Position numbers and translations under genes: made by a program
Notes under the pieces: model-generated
Told to the model about the DNA's origin: nothing
Databases searched by the model: none
The model's input: the letters and a program-made list of their open reading frames with translations, nothing else
Shown here: in pieces, positions 1 to 6,135 of the stretch
Position numbering within the stretch: position 1 is the first letter of the stretch
Layout of the letters: every line of letters starts with the position of its first letter
Source: Methanobacteriota archaeon
Lineage (GTDB): Archaea; Thermoplasmatota; Poseidoniia; Poseidoniales; Poseidoniaceae
NCBI GenBank assembly: GCA_002697705.1
Contig: NZXL01000062.1
Coordinates: 18,216 to 24,356 of the forward strand
DNA: 6,141 nt
Direction: 5' to 3'

Positions 1-521
1 CCGGTCTGGAATGTGGAAAGGCGATACAAAGCATCTTTTTCAACCAACCAATCGATAACCGCAACCGGAAGAGTTGCAGAAAGTACTTCTCTAACTGCAT
101 CAAAGTCATCAACTGTTGAGAGCATTTTGATTGTCTGCCTTATTCTCCAGCCCTCAAAATTTTCTCTGTTCTCCAGTTCAACATCTATAACCTCCCAGCC
201 CGATGCGCGATAGAGTTCAGCTGTTTTTTCATCTGAAGTAACCAAAGTTCCTTCGCCATGAAATTTTGTAGCATGTTCTACCCAATTGGGTGAGTCATTG
301 ATATCATCGATTAAAACAACTTCAACTGCGCTTGACCAAGACTCTATCATTTCTTTTCTCTCATCGCCAGTCCATGGATTACGAGGTTCCATTTGGCATG
401 AAGCAGAACCTATTGCTACGGTCACTTTATCATTTTCAGATGCCATTTCTAATGCTTTTTCGATTAGTAATACATGCCCCTTGTGTAAGGGTTGAAAGCG
501 TCCTAAAACAATGTAGTTCAT
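1..521 (-). CDS. nadM: Nicotinamide-nucleotide adenylyltransferase, archaeal NadM type (3' end cut by window edge)
   Basis: This gene joins NMN (or the nicotinate form) and ATP to give NAD(+) and pyrophosphate, the last adenylylation step of cytoplasmic NAD synthesis. Translating the reverse complement from the ATG at 521-519 gives 173 residues with no stop before the window edge. Residues 7-16 read GRFQPLHKGH, the HIGH-type nucleotidyltransferase motif. GSAS at 38-41 sits where archaeal NadM usually has GSAQ. NPWTGDER at 48-55 matches the family's NPFTAGER block, and FEGWRIR at 122-128 occupies the place of the C-terminal ISxTxxR motif but is diverged. Archaeal NadM proteins are about 170-180 residues, so little should be missing. 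It is the second gene of a minus-strand operon, 9 nt after the aminotransferase stop. The start is supported by a Shine-Dalgarno sequence. A related archaeal nucleotidyltransferase with another substrate is the main alternative. Confidence 0.87.
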   Translation of the reverse strand, partial: MNYIVLGRFQPLHKGHVLLIEKALEMASENDKVTVAIGSASCQMEPRNPWTGDERKEMIESWSSAVEVVLIDDINDSPNWVEHATKFHGEGTLVTSDEKTAELYRASGWEVIDVELENRENFEGWRIRQTIKMLSTVDDFDAVREVLSATLPVAVIDWLVEKDALYRLSTFQT

Positions 522-527
522 TTCAAG

Positions 528-532
528 ACCTC
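528..532 (-). promoter_or_regulatory. Shine-Dalgarno site of nadM overlapping the upstream stop codon
   Basis: On the minus strand the junction reads TGAGGTCTTGAAATG. GAGGT is complementary to the conserved 3' end of 16S rRNA and lies 6 nt before the nadM ATG. The first two bases of GAGGT are the last two bases of the aminotransferase TGA stop. This fixes the nadM start and suggests that ribosomes ending the first gene can reinitiate on the second. Confidence 0.65.
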
Positions 533-1715
533 AAAAAAAGGATTCAACTTCGACATCAGGTAATTCCACGCCATGGTCTTTGAAACAGGAAATCATTCTT
601 TTACATCCCTCAACCATCTCTTCAACAGTTGTTTCACCCATTGAACCAACTCTAAACATCTTACCTTTGAGATGGTCTTGTGCTCCAATAACTTGAGTGT
701 GATACTTGTTCTTGAGATCACTTCGCCATGTATCGTCTACCCCTTCTGGATACATTATTGCAGTCACGGTACTACTACGCTGAAAAGGGTCGGCAAGTAA
801 TTCAAATCCTAAATGTGAAAATAGATTTTGAACTCCTTTTGAAAGCATCTCACATCGATTCCATCGACCTTCGAGTGTCTCTTCCTTTAGAGTGTTAAGC
901 GCTTTACTCCAGCCCATTGCTAAGTTAATTGCTGGAGTCCAGGGGGTTTGGTCATCATCACCTTTCTTAAGTGCTGAAATTAAATCAAGGTAGTAAGTTG
1001 GACTACATTCTCCTTGCTCTCTAATCGCTTTACTTCGTTCGATAAAGTGTGAATTAATAGCGATTGCAGCAATTCCAGAAGGGCCTGCTGTACACTTTTG
1101 TGCACCAACTACTCCAGCCTCTGCACCCCATTGCTCAAGATGAACGGGCAATCCTCCAATCGATGTGATTCCATCGAGAATAAATGGTGTATTGTGGCGC
1201 TGGCACATCTCAGCAAGTGCTGGTGCATCTTGAGTAATTCCTGAACTCGTCTCATTGTGGCAAATGAGTAATGCCTCGTAGCACTTACGCTCTAATTGTT
1301 GTTCAAGTTCGAATAAATCAAAGGCTCTACCCCATTCATATTTGATGTGTTTTACATTGCAAAATCTTGAACAAATTTCAGCAACACGTTCTCCAAATTT
1401 ACCATTGGTAGGTACTAAAACAAGGTCATTAGAACGGAATCGATTAGCAATAACCATTTCCATAGCAGCAGTTCCACTTCCTGAAACTACGACGACTTTG
1501 TAATCATCATCTCCTGCCCATGATTGATTCTTTTTTTCCGGTTTAGAAGGTGCAATATTGAATGCATATCTCAAACCAGAATTTAGTTCTGCCATGACAT
1601 CTCTAAACTCTGGACCTCGGGCAGTGATGGTAGGAGTTGCCATCGCATCTAGGCATGCTTGATTCATTCTAACTGGTCCAGGAACAAGGAAGCAGTCTCC
1701 ATCATATGATGCCAT
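531..1715 (-). CDS. Class V PLP-dependent aminotransferase (alanine-glyoxylate / serine-pyruvate family)
   Basis: This is a 394-residue cytoplasmic aminotransferase of PLP fold type I, of normal length for the family. GSGTAAME at 79-86 is the phosphate-binding loop. D181 in LDGITSIGG should pair with the pyridine nitrogen of PLP. K207 in GAQKCTAGPSG is the lysine that holds PLP as a Schiff base. R355 in RVGSMG corresponds to the substrate carboxylate-binding arginine of alanine-glyoxylate aminotransferases. The start is tightly bounded: an in-frame TGA lies 10 codons upstream with no other start codon between. There is a lysine/aspartate-rich insertion around residues 57-71, before the GSGT loop. 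It heads the operon with nadM and faces pdxT. The exact amino donor and acceptor cannot be read from sequence. Archaeal relatives include alanine, aspartate and serine aminotransferases, so only the family call is secure. Confidence 0.93.
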   Translation of the reverse strand: MASYDGDCFLVPGPVRMNQACLDAMATPTITARGPEFRDVMAELNSGLRYAFNIAPSKPEKKNQSWAGDDDYKVVVVSGSGTAAMEMVIANRFRSNDLVLVPTNGKFGERVAEICSRFCNVKHIKYEWGRAFDLFELEQQLERKCYEALLICHNETSSGITQDAPALAEMCQRHNTPFILDGITSIGGLPVHLEQWGAEAGVVGAQKCTAGPSGIAAIAINSHFIERSKAIREQGECSPTYYLDLISALKKGDDDQTPWTPAINLAMGWSKALNTLKEETLEGRWNRCEMLSKGVQNLFSHLGFELLADPFQRSSTVTAIMYPEGVDDTWRSDLKNKYHTQVIGAQDHLKGKMFRVGSMGETTVEEMVEGCKRMISCFKDHGVELPDVEVESFF

Positions 1716-1756
1716 TATGTTATCGCAGTTGAAGGCAGTTCTTCAACACCTTGCAT
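1715..1756 (-). other. Possible 13-codon leader ORF before the aminotransferase
   Basis: On the minus strand an ATG at 1756 opens a 13-codon frame (MQGVEELPSTAIT). Its TAA shares its last A with the aminotransferase ATG (TAATG). An in-frame TGA lies two codons upstream of it, so it is not the end of a longer gene. The hairpin at 1728-1747 lies inside it. A stop-start overlap of this kind would allow translational coupling, but no Shine-Dalgarno sequence precedes the mini-ORF and a frame this short can arise by chance. Confidence 0.18.
1728..1747. repeat. 20-nt inverted repeat (7-bp arms, 6-nt loop)
   Basis: GTTGAAG at 1728-1734 is the exact reverse complement of CTTCAAC at 1741-1747, separated by 6 nt. 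In the aminotransferase transcript it would form a hairpin ending 12 nt before the start codon. As DNA it has the shape of an operator for a dimeric regulator. The symmetry is seen directly; either function is inferred. Confidence 0.4.
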
Positions 1757-1791
1757 AACTGTTCAGGAAGCGTTGGGCTGATAGAGGACGA

Positions 1792-1801
1792 GCCGTACGG
1801 C
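1792..1801. repeat. 10-bp perfect palindrome just upstream of pdxT
   Basis: GCCGTACGGC reads the same on both strands and ends 5 nt before the pdxT start codon. It is GC-rich in an AT-leaning region. It could be an operator half of the divergent control region or chance; there is no second copy in the gap. Confidence 0.25.
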
Positions 1802-1806
1802 AATAC

Positions 1807-2496
1807 ATGTTGCGAATCGGTTTGGCGATGTTACAAGGTGCGCGACATGAACATATCGAGGCACTGATACATGCTTCAGAGGAAGTGGGCATAGAAATTG
1901 AAATTGTGGAATTGCGTAAAAGTTCACAACTCGATTCGGATATTTGTGCACTTATACTTCCAGGGGGCGAATCTACTGCAATGCGTAAAGCAAGTAAAAG
2001 TGAGTCATTGCTTGATGGTATTTTTGATTGGATGGATAAATTTCCAAATCGCCCGGTTCTAGGAACTTGTGCTGGAGCAATTCTTCTATCAGATCCTGGC
2101 GAACAAAGGCAACCATATATTTCAGCACAAATATCTCGTAATGCTTGGGGTCGTCAAAGACAATCATTTGAGGCACAACTCGAGATTGAACTAGATACGC
2201 CCGAGTCTAATCCGACTAAGGAACTCGAATTACAGCGTGATAATTTCAATCATAAACCACTAAAAATCTCCCATGATGCCGCAATTGGTAATCTCGATTC
2301 TTACCCAGGAGTATTTATCCGAGCGCCAAGATTCCTAACAAATTCAGTTAAATGTACCACTGTAGCAACTTTGCAAGATGAAGTAGTAGGAATCTTGGAT
2401 GGAATGAAATTGGCATTGACCTTTCACCCTGAATTAACACTAGACCGTCGATTCCACAGATGGCTTATTGTTGAGGCAAAGAATAATTTTTCCTAA
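1807..2496 (+). CDS. pdxT: Pyridoxal 5'-phosphate synthase glutaminase subunit PdxT
   Basis: PdxT hydrolyses glutamine and channels ammonia to PdxS, which builds PLP from a pentose phosphate and glyceraldehyde 3-phosphate (the DXP-independent vitamin B6 route, in the cytoplasm). The 229-residue protein has a full class I glutamine amidotransferase signature. The N-terminus IGLAMLQGARHEH matches the family opening, LPGGEST (51-57) forms the oxyanion region, and GTCAG (86-90) holds the nucleophile C88. RNAWGRQ (111-117), IRAPRF (171-176) and FHPEL (206-210, with H207 and E209 completing the triad) are all present. It is about 30 residues longer than typical PdxT, because of a charged insertion near residues 128-158. 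The ATG at 1807 is the first ATG, GTG or TTG after an in-frame TAA at 1756-1758 and aligns with the family N-terminus. It probably shares a transcript with the radical SAM gene 23 nt downstream. pdxS is not in this window. Confidence 0.95.
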   Translation: MLRIGLAMLQGARHEHIEALIHASEEVGIEIEIVELRKSSQLDSDICALILPGGESTAMRKASKSESLLDGIFDWMDKFPNRPVLGTCAGAILLSDPGEQRQPYISAQISRNAWGRQRQSFEAQLEIELDTPESNPTKELELQRDNFNHKPLKISHDAAIGNLDSYPGVFIRAPRFLTNSVKCTTVATLQDEVVGILDGMKLALTFHPELTLDRRFHRWLIVEAKNNFS

Positions 2497-2519
2497 ATTC
2501 TTGCGAGAGTTTCAAACCA

Positions 2520-3632
2520 ATGAGTCATCACGGAGTATTGTTTGACATGTCTAGGTCTCTAATGATGGCAACTGAAATCCTTTCCGCCGAACAGGGTGAG
2601 GCTGAAGGATGTGTGCAGTGTCAAAAGGGTAGTAAACTGGTATTATTTGTCACTGGAAAGTGCCATTGGGGCTGTGATTATTGTCCACTTTCAGAAAACC
2701 GTAGAGAAAGTCCTGATATGTTTGCCAATGAAAGGAGATGTAATTCTTGGGAAGAAGTGATTGAAGAAGGTCACGCTATGAAGGCAACTGGAACTGGAAT
2801 CACTGGTGGAGACCCAATGCTTGATTTGGAGAAATCCTTAGAGGCAGTAAAGCAACTCAAATCTGCATTTGGCCCAAAGCACCATATTCACTTGTATACA
2901 TCTATACCTTTTGACCACAATCGTGCTACCGATTTTGGTAAGGCTGGACTTGATGAAATAAGGTTCCATTTACTCGACGGCACTGTCGACAAATACCTAA
3001 AAGTGATGCAAGCATGCAAAGATGCTGGTATTTTTGTTGGCGTTGAATTACCATGTGAGCCAGATAAAGAAGAGCAATTATTCTCTCTAATAGAACAACT
3101 TCATGCTTCACCAGTAGAATTTCTAAATCTAAATGAGTTAGAGATTACTGTTGGCAATCAAGATAACATGGATGTTAGAGGATTCAATCTTAGTGGGGGC
3201 ATTACTGCTGCTGCAGAAGGTTCTTTTGAATTAGGAATGAAGATTAAAGAAGCCTCAAAAGAACTTGACTTTCATGTGAAATTCTGTACCGCTAAATTCA
3301 AGGATGCAGGACAACTTAGAGCCCGATTTAAGCGAAGAGGTCAAGCCAATCTTCGACCTTATGAAGTATTGAGTGACGATGATACGATTATTTTTGGAGC
3401 GATTCCAACCAACCTTGAGGATGCTCAAGAAGACATTGAGGAACTAAAGAAAGTACTTGAAATCGATGAAGGTTGGATTCGATTTGATGCTCAAAATCAA
3501 CGTATTGAATTGCCTTTATCTATTGCTGAAGAAATCGCAACAGTCTTAGAAGTCCCTGTACAACTGGTCGAGGTTCACCCAACTCACGAAAGACTTGAAG
3601 TTGGAATAATTCATCTTAATTCACATCGCTGA
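2520..3632 (+). CDS. Radical SAM protein, COG2108-like (PFL-activating-enzyme-related), function unknown
   Basis: A 370-residue radical SAM enzyme. CHWGCDYC at 48-55 is the CX3CX2C motif (C48, C52, C55) that holds the 4Fe-4S cluster used to cleave S-adenosylmethionine. GITGGDP at 93-99 is the GGE-type motif that binds the SAM amino group. A further CXXC pair (C31, C34) lies just upstream, followed by KLVLFVTGKC. This arrangement matches, from memory, the archaeal family COG2108 described as related to pyruvate formate-lyase activating enzyme. The SAM barrel seems to occupy residues 38 to about 265. The acidic C-terminal third (about 275-370) lacks cysteine and is probably a separate domain. 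Its reaction is not known to me. It follows pdxT by 23 nt, probably in one operon, but no metabolic link can be claimed. A weak purine stretch (GAGAG, 2505-2509) precedes the start. Internal ATG codons at residues 10, 15 and 16 are alternative starts. Confidence 0.88.
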   Translation: MSHHGVLFDMSRSLMMATEILSAEQGEAEGCVQCQKGSKLVLFVTGKCHWGCDYCPLSENRRESPDMFANERRCNSWEEVIEEGHAMKATGTGITGGDPMLDLEKSLEAVKQLKSAFGPKHHIHLYTSIPFDHNRATDFGKAGLDEIRFHLLDGTVDKYLKVMQACKDAGIFVGVELPCEPDKEEQLFSLIEQLHASPVEFLNLNELEITVGNQDNMDVRGFNLSGGITAAAEGSFELGMKIKEASKELDFHVKFCTAKFKDAGQLRARFKRRGQANLRPYEVLSDDDTIIFGAIPTNLEDAQEDIEELKKVLEIDEGWIRFDAQNQRIELPLSIAEEIATVLEVPVQLVEVHPTHERLEVGIIHLNSHR

Positions 3633-3714
3633 TTGAGATTATTTGACTTGCTCTTACTTCCGTTTGAATACATGACTTGTCAAAAGTGATTATTGCGACC
3701 AAGTTTATGATGAA

Positions 3715-3748
3715 TTTTAAGTATGGGTCGATTAAGAATTAATTTATT
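3715..3748 (+). promoter_or_regulatory. Candidate archaeal promoter (TATA-like) for the membrane phosphotransferase
   Basis: The 141-bp gap after the radical SAM gene is AT-rich, and two stretches resemble an archaeal box A. TTTTAAGTA at 3715-3723 would place transcription start near 3745, giving a short leader with the GGTGG site. AATTTATT at 3741-3748 would place it near 3772, giving a leaderless TTG start. No clear BRE or terminator is visible in 3633-3714. This is pattern matching only; the choice between the two bears on the start-codon question. Confidence 0.3.
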
Positions 3749-3753
3749 GGTGG
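3749..3753 (+). promoter_or_regulatory. Shine-Dalgarno-like site favouring a GTG start at 3758
   Basis: GGTGG fits the archaeal anti-Shine-Dalgarno complement (GAGGTGA) and stands 4 nt before a GTG at 3758-3760. It is 20 nt before the TTG at 3774, too far to serve that codon. The GTG is in a different frame from the long protein, separated from it by a run of seven A. Confidence 0.35.
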
Positions 3754-3773
3754 AACAGTGCTAAGCAAAAAAA

Positions 3774-6131
3774 TTGTCAAAGGGCTTAATTTTACAGATA
3801 ATTGCTGCAGTTGCAATTCTTTCATTGCCTTCTCTTATCTACACCGGTTCTTACATCATTGCAGATGCACCTGCGCCCAAAGAAGGAGTTGAAATGCCAC
3901 CTGAAAATCGTGAAAAACTTAGCGAAGGGCTATTATTCATAGTCTTAGATGGCGGTAGAAGAGACATGATGAGTGATCCAAATTTGATGCCAACTCTTAA
4001 TTCAATGACACAAAATAATGGAACTTACATGGATGTATTTACTAATCCTCTTACAATGACTGCTTCATGTGTCAAAGAAATGGCAACCGGTATCCCCTCA
4101 AGACCAAATGAGGGATTAAATAATTTTCATCCCGAACATCCAGGCACTCCAGATGGATGGTCTTTAGCAAGTTCTTATGATGGAGATAATGATGGCATAG
4201 CAGACAATGAATTTGCCATTGTTGGGGACTATGTATGGGGAGACCTTTATGCTGAAAATGATGAAATTAATTTCATGAAACACCGGTATGGTCATGGAGA
4301 TTATATGCGAGGAGATACCGAATCATTTGAAACAATCAATAGTTGGCTTGATGGAGAAATCCCAGCTAGTAATACCAAAGAAGATATTGTATTTGACAGA
4401 ACGCCTAATGTCATTGTAGCACACTTATCTGGACTTGATAGCACAGGACATAGATATGGTTCGAAAGATTCAACTGAGTATAAAGAAAAAATGAAGTGGT
4501 TAGATGATAATTTCGCAATAATTTTTGAAAAGATACCTGAAAACTGGACTGTCGTAGTTACTTCTGACCATGGATTAACCGATACAGGTCAACATGGATC
4601 CCCTGATCAAATCATCAGAGAAGTTGGGGCTTGGGCTTGGGGTCCAAATATCAAGCAAGGTCATGTTGTTGAAGAGTTGATTGATCAACGAGATATGTCA
4701 ACTCTGCCCTCACTAATGTTATCTTTGCCATTACCACATGCCAATCATGGAAAATTCCCCTTAGACATGCTAGATATTGACGAAGAATACAGACAAGATT
4801 TAGAACAATGGAATTGGAATGCCACTGTAAAAAGAAATGATTGGATGGAAGAAAATGGCCATCCTTATGTCGAAGGATTAACTTCTGATGAAATAAAATG
4901 GGATGAAATATCGCCTGATGAACTGGGAATAAGAAATTCCGACCTATTAATCTCGGGGCTATTTTTCATACTAATTTGTGGCTCAGTAATGTTTTTCATG
5001 AATAAGAATGGATTTAGCAATAAAGAAATCTTTGGTAGTGGTGCGATTCTCACACTAATTTTTGCAACCGTTTCTTTTATTGCTGCAAATCGTCCTGAGT
5101 TAGTAGCCATCTTTTATCCAATAGGTAATATTGCTCCTTATACCGTTGCTGTATTAACTCTATTTCTACTATCCACCAAGTCTGAAAATAAGAAAATAAT
5201 AAACACTGTAGTATGCTTATTATTAGCTGCTATTGCATTTATGCTTTCATATGTCGAAACAAGATTTTCAGCACTTGGATTGCTTTTATTATTGATGATT
5301 GGCATGCCAATTTTTAGAAATATTGAGGCCAAAGATAAAAGCACTAATTTACTAAAAATGGTCTATGTTTTAGTCATGATACCTACTATATTCCTCTCCC
5401 ATTATCGTGGCATTGGATTTTCTTTACCTAGAATGATGATTTACTTTACTTTCAAACCAACTATCTTAGCAATATTATTTGGGAGTGCTCTCATTTTAAT
5501 ATCAGTACTAATATTTATCACTCGTAACCAGAAGATAAGTGAAAAATCTCATATCGCCTTTATCGCTGGTATTTTTACTGCAATACCAACACTAATGTAT
5601 CTAGAAAACAATTTTGTTGACTGGATCTTATTGAGTGGTTTGATAGTTGGTGTATTATATGCTACTTATTTAGCGCTTAATAAAAAACCAAATTCACATG
5701 ATATTTTCCTGTACTGTAGCCTATTCTGGCTAACCATGACTTGGGGAGGATGGGCTTGTGCTGCTAGCATGATTATGTATGCAAGTATTGAATCATTCTT
5801 AGGAAAGGAATTGAAATACTTGACAGAAAAATGTCAAAAGATGCACAAAGAAATAGCCCGAAATATTGTGTTAGCAATGTTCCCTCTGGTAGTTTGGTTC
5901 ACATGGTGGGCAGCACTTGGCCAAATAGATGGTTTTGGACATCCAAGAGACGTTGACCCTGGAAATATTTTCCTTAATGGAGGTTACATTGGAGATAGAT
6001 TCTCACCAAGTAATGCATGGGTAGGATTCATGGGTGCAGGTGCTACTGTGGCCATGTCAATGATGTGGTGGAGTCTGTTTAACAAGATGGGATGGCCTGT
6101 ACATTATGTCGCCCTATTGCATTGTTACTAG
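3774..6131 (+). CDS. Membrane alkaline-phosphatase-superfamily phosphotransferase resembling GPI ethanolamine-phosphate transferases (PIG-N/PIG-O type)
   Basis: A 785-residue membrane protein. Residues about 5-29 form an N-terminal anchor. Residues about 50-330 form an alkaline-phosphatase-like domain, probably outside the membrane. About 12 hydrophobic segments follow between 390 and 769. All expected metal ligands are visible: D59 (VLDGGRRD), the nucleophile threonine T96 (NPLTMTASCVKEMATG, aligning with the PIG-O TTTMQRLKALTTG block), D222 and H226 (GLDSTGHRYG), D265, H266 and H274 (SDHGLTDTGQHG). Eukaryotic relatives move phosphoethanolamine from phosphatidylethanolamine onto GPI mannose. 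In an archaeon the donor and acceptor are unknown; an archaeal lipid headgroup moved to a glycan or glycolipid is a guess. A calcium-loop-like DGDNDGIAD lies at 136-144. The start is uncertain: TTG 3774 is used because an in-frame TAA stands at 3762-3764, but a GTG at 3758 plus a one-base correction is plausible. The end is also uncertain, as the protein is shorter than eukaryotic PIG-O and stops next to the window edge. Confidence 0.82.
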   Translation: MSKGLILQIIAAVAILSLPSLIYTGSYIIADAPAPKEGVEMPPENREKLSEGLLFIVLDGGRRDMMSDPNLMPTLNSMTQNNGTYMDVFTNPLTMTASCVKEMATGIPSRPNEGLNNFHPEHPGTPDGWSLASSYDGDNDGIADNEFAIVGDYVWGDLYAENDEINFMKHRYGHGDYMRGDTESFETINSWLDGEIPASNTKEDIVFDRTPNVIVAHLSGLDSTGHRYGSKDSTEYKEKMKWLDDNFAIIFEKIPENWTVVVTSDHGLTDTGQHGSPDQIIREVGAWAWGPNIKQGHVVEELIDQRDMSTLPSLMLSLPLPHANHGKFPLDMLDIDEEYRQDLEQWNWNATVKRNDWMEENGHPYVEGLTSDEIKWDEISPDELGIRNSDLLISGLFFILICGSVMFFMNKNGFSNKEIFGSGAILTLIFATVSFIAANRPELVAIFYPIGNIAPYTVAVLTLFLLSTKSENKKIINTVVCLLLAAIAFMLSYVETRFSALGLLLLLMIGMPIFRNIEAKDKSTNLLKMVYVLVMIPTIFLSHYRGIGFSLPRMMIYFTFKPTILAILFGSALILISVLIFITRNQKISEKSHIAFIAGIFTAIPTLMYLENNFVDWILLSGLIVGVLYATYLALNKKPNSHDIFLYCSLFWLTMTWGGWACAASMIMYASIESFLGKELKYLTEKCQKMHKEIARNIVLAMFPLVVWFTWWAALGQIDGFGHPRDVDPGNIFLNGGYIGDRFSPSNAWVGFMGAGATVAMSMMWWSLFNKMGWPVHYVALLHCY

Positions 6132-6135
6132 TAAC
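6124..6135. repeat. 12-bp perfect palindrome spanning the last stop codon
   Basis: GTTACTAGTAAC is self-complementary over 12 bp and contains the TAG at 6129-6131. It has no loop and no following T run, so it does not look like a terminator. It lies within 10 bases of the window end, where a short palindrome can also mark an assembly or read-end artefact. Confidence 0.3.

Larger units (their letters stand above)
1716..1806. promoter_or_regulatory. Divergent intergenic region between the aminotransferase operon and pdxT
   Basis: These 91 bp separate two head-to-head start codons, so promoters for both directions should lie in or near them. I see no convincing archaeal TATA box in either orientation, and the region is less AT-rich than the other intergenic gap. 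No Shine-Dalgarno sequence stands at a normal distance before the pdxT ATG: the nearest purine-rich stretch (GAGGA, 1784-1788) is too far away. pdxT may therefore have a leaderless or near-leaderless transcript. Two inverted-repeat elements in it are listed separately. Confidence 0.4.

Noticed and set aside
533..539. Run of seven T on the minus strand at the aminotransferase end as a transcription terminator
   Set aside because: It encodes the two final phenylalanines and part of the stop codon, and nadM follows 9 nt later with a good Shine-Dalgarno site. Termination here would separate an apparent operon, although partial termination cannot be excluded.
13..583. Three overlapping plus-strand reading frames of 66-83 codons
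   Set aside because: They are antisense or shifted shadows of nadM and the end of the aminotransferase gene, with low-complexity translations and no recognisable motif.
1763..2176. Minus-strand frames of 62 and 67 codons across the pdxT region
   Set aside because: They lie antisense to the strongly supported pdxT gene and show no family motif.
2926..3111. Minus-strand frame of 61 codons inside the radical SAM gene
   Set aside because: It is antisense to a conserved coding region and shows no recognisable motif or start signal.
3633..3714. Possible small gene or structured RNA after the radical SAM gene
   Set aside because: There is no start codon with a usable open frame, no stable hairpin visible by eye and no tRNA-like pattern; it reads as plain AT-rich spacer.
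4865..5344. Two minus-strand frames of 81 and 68 codons inside the membrane protein gene
   Set aside because: They are antisense to membrane segments, where the codon bias of hydrophobic stretches commonly leaves open reverse frames.
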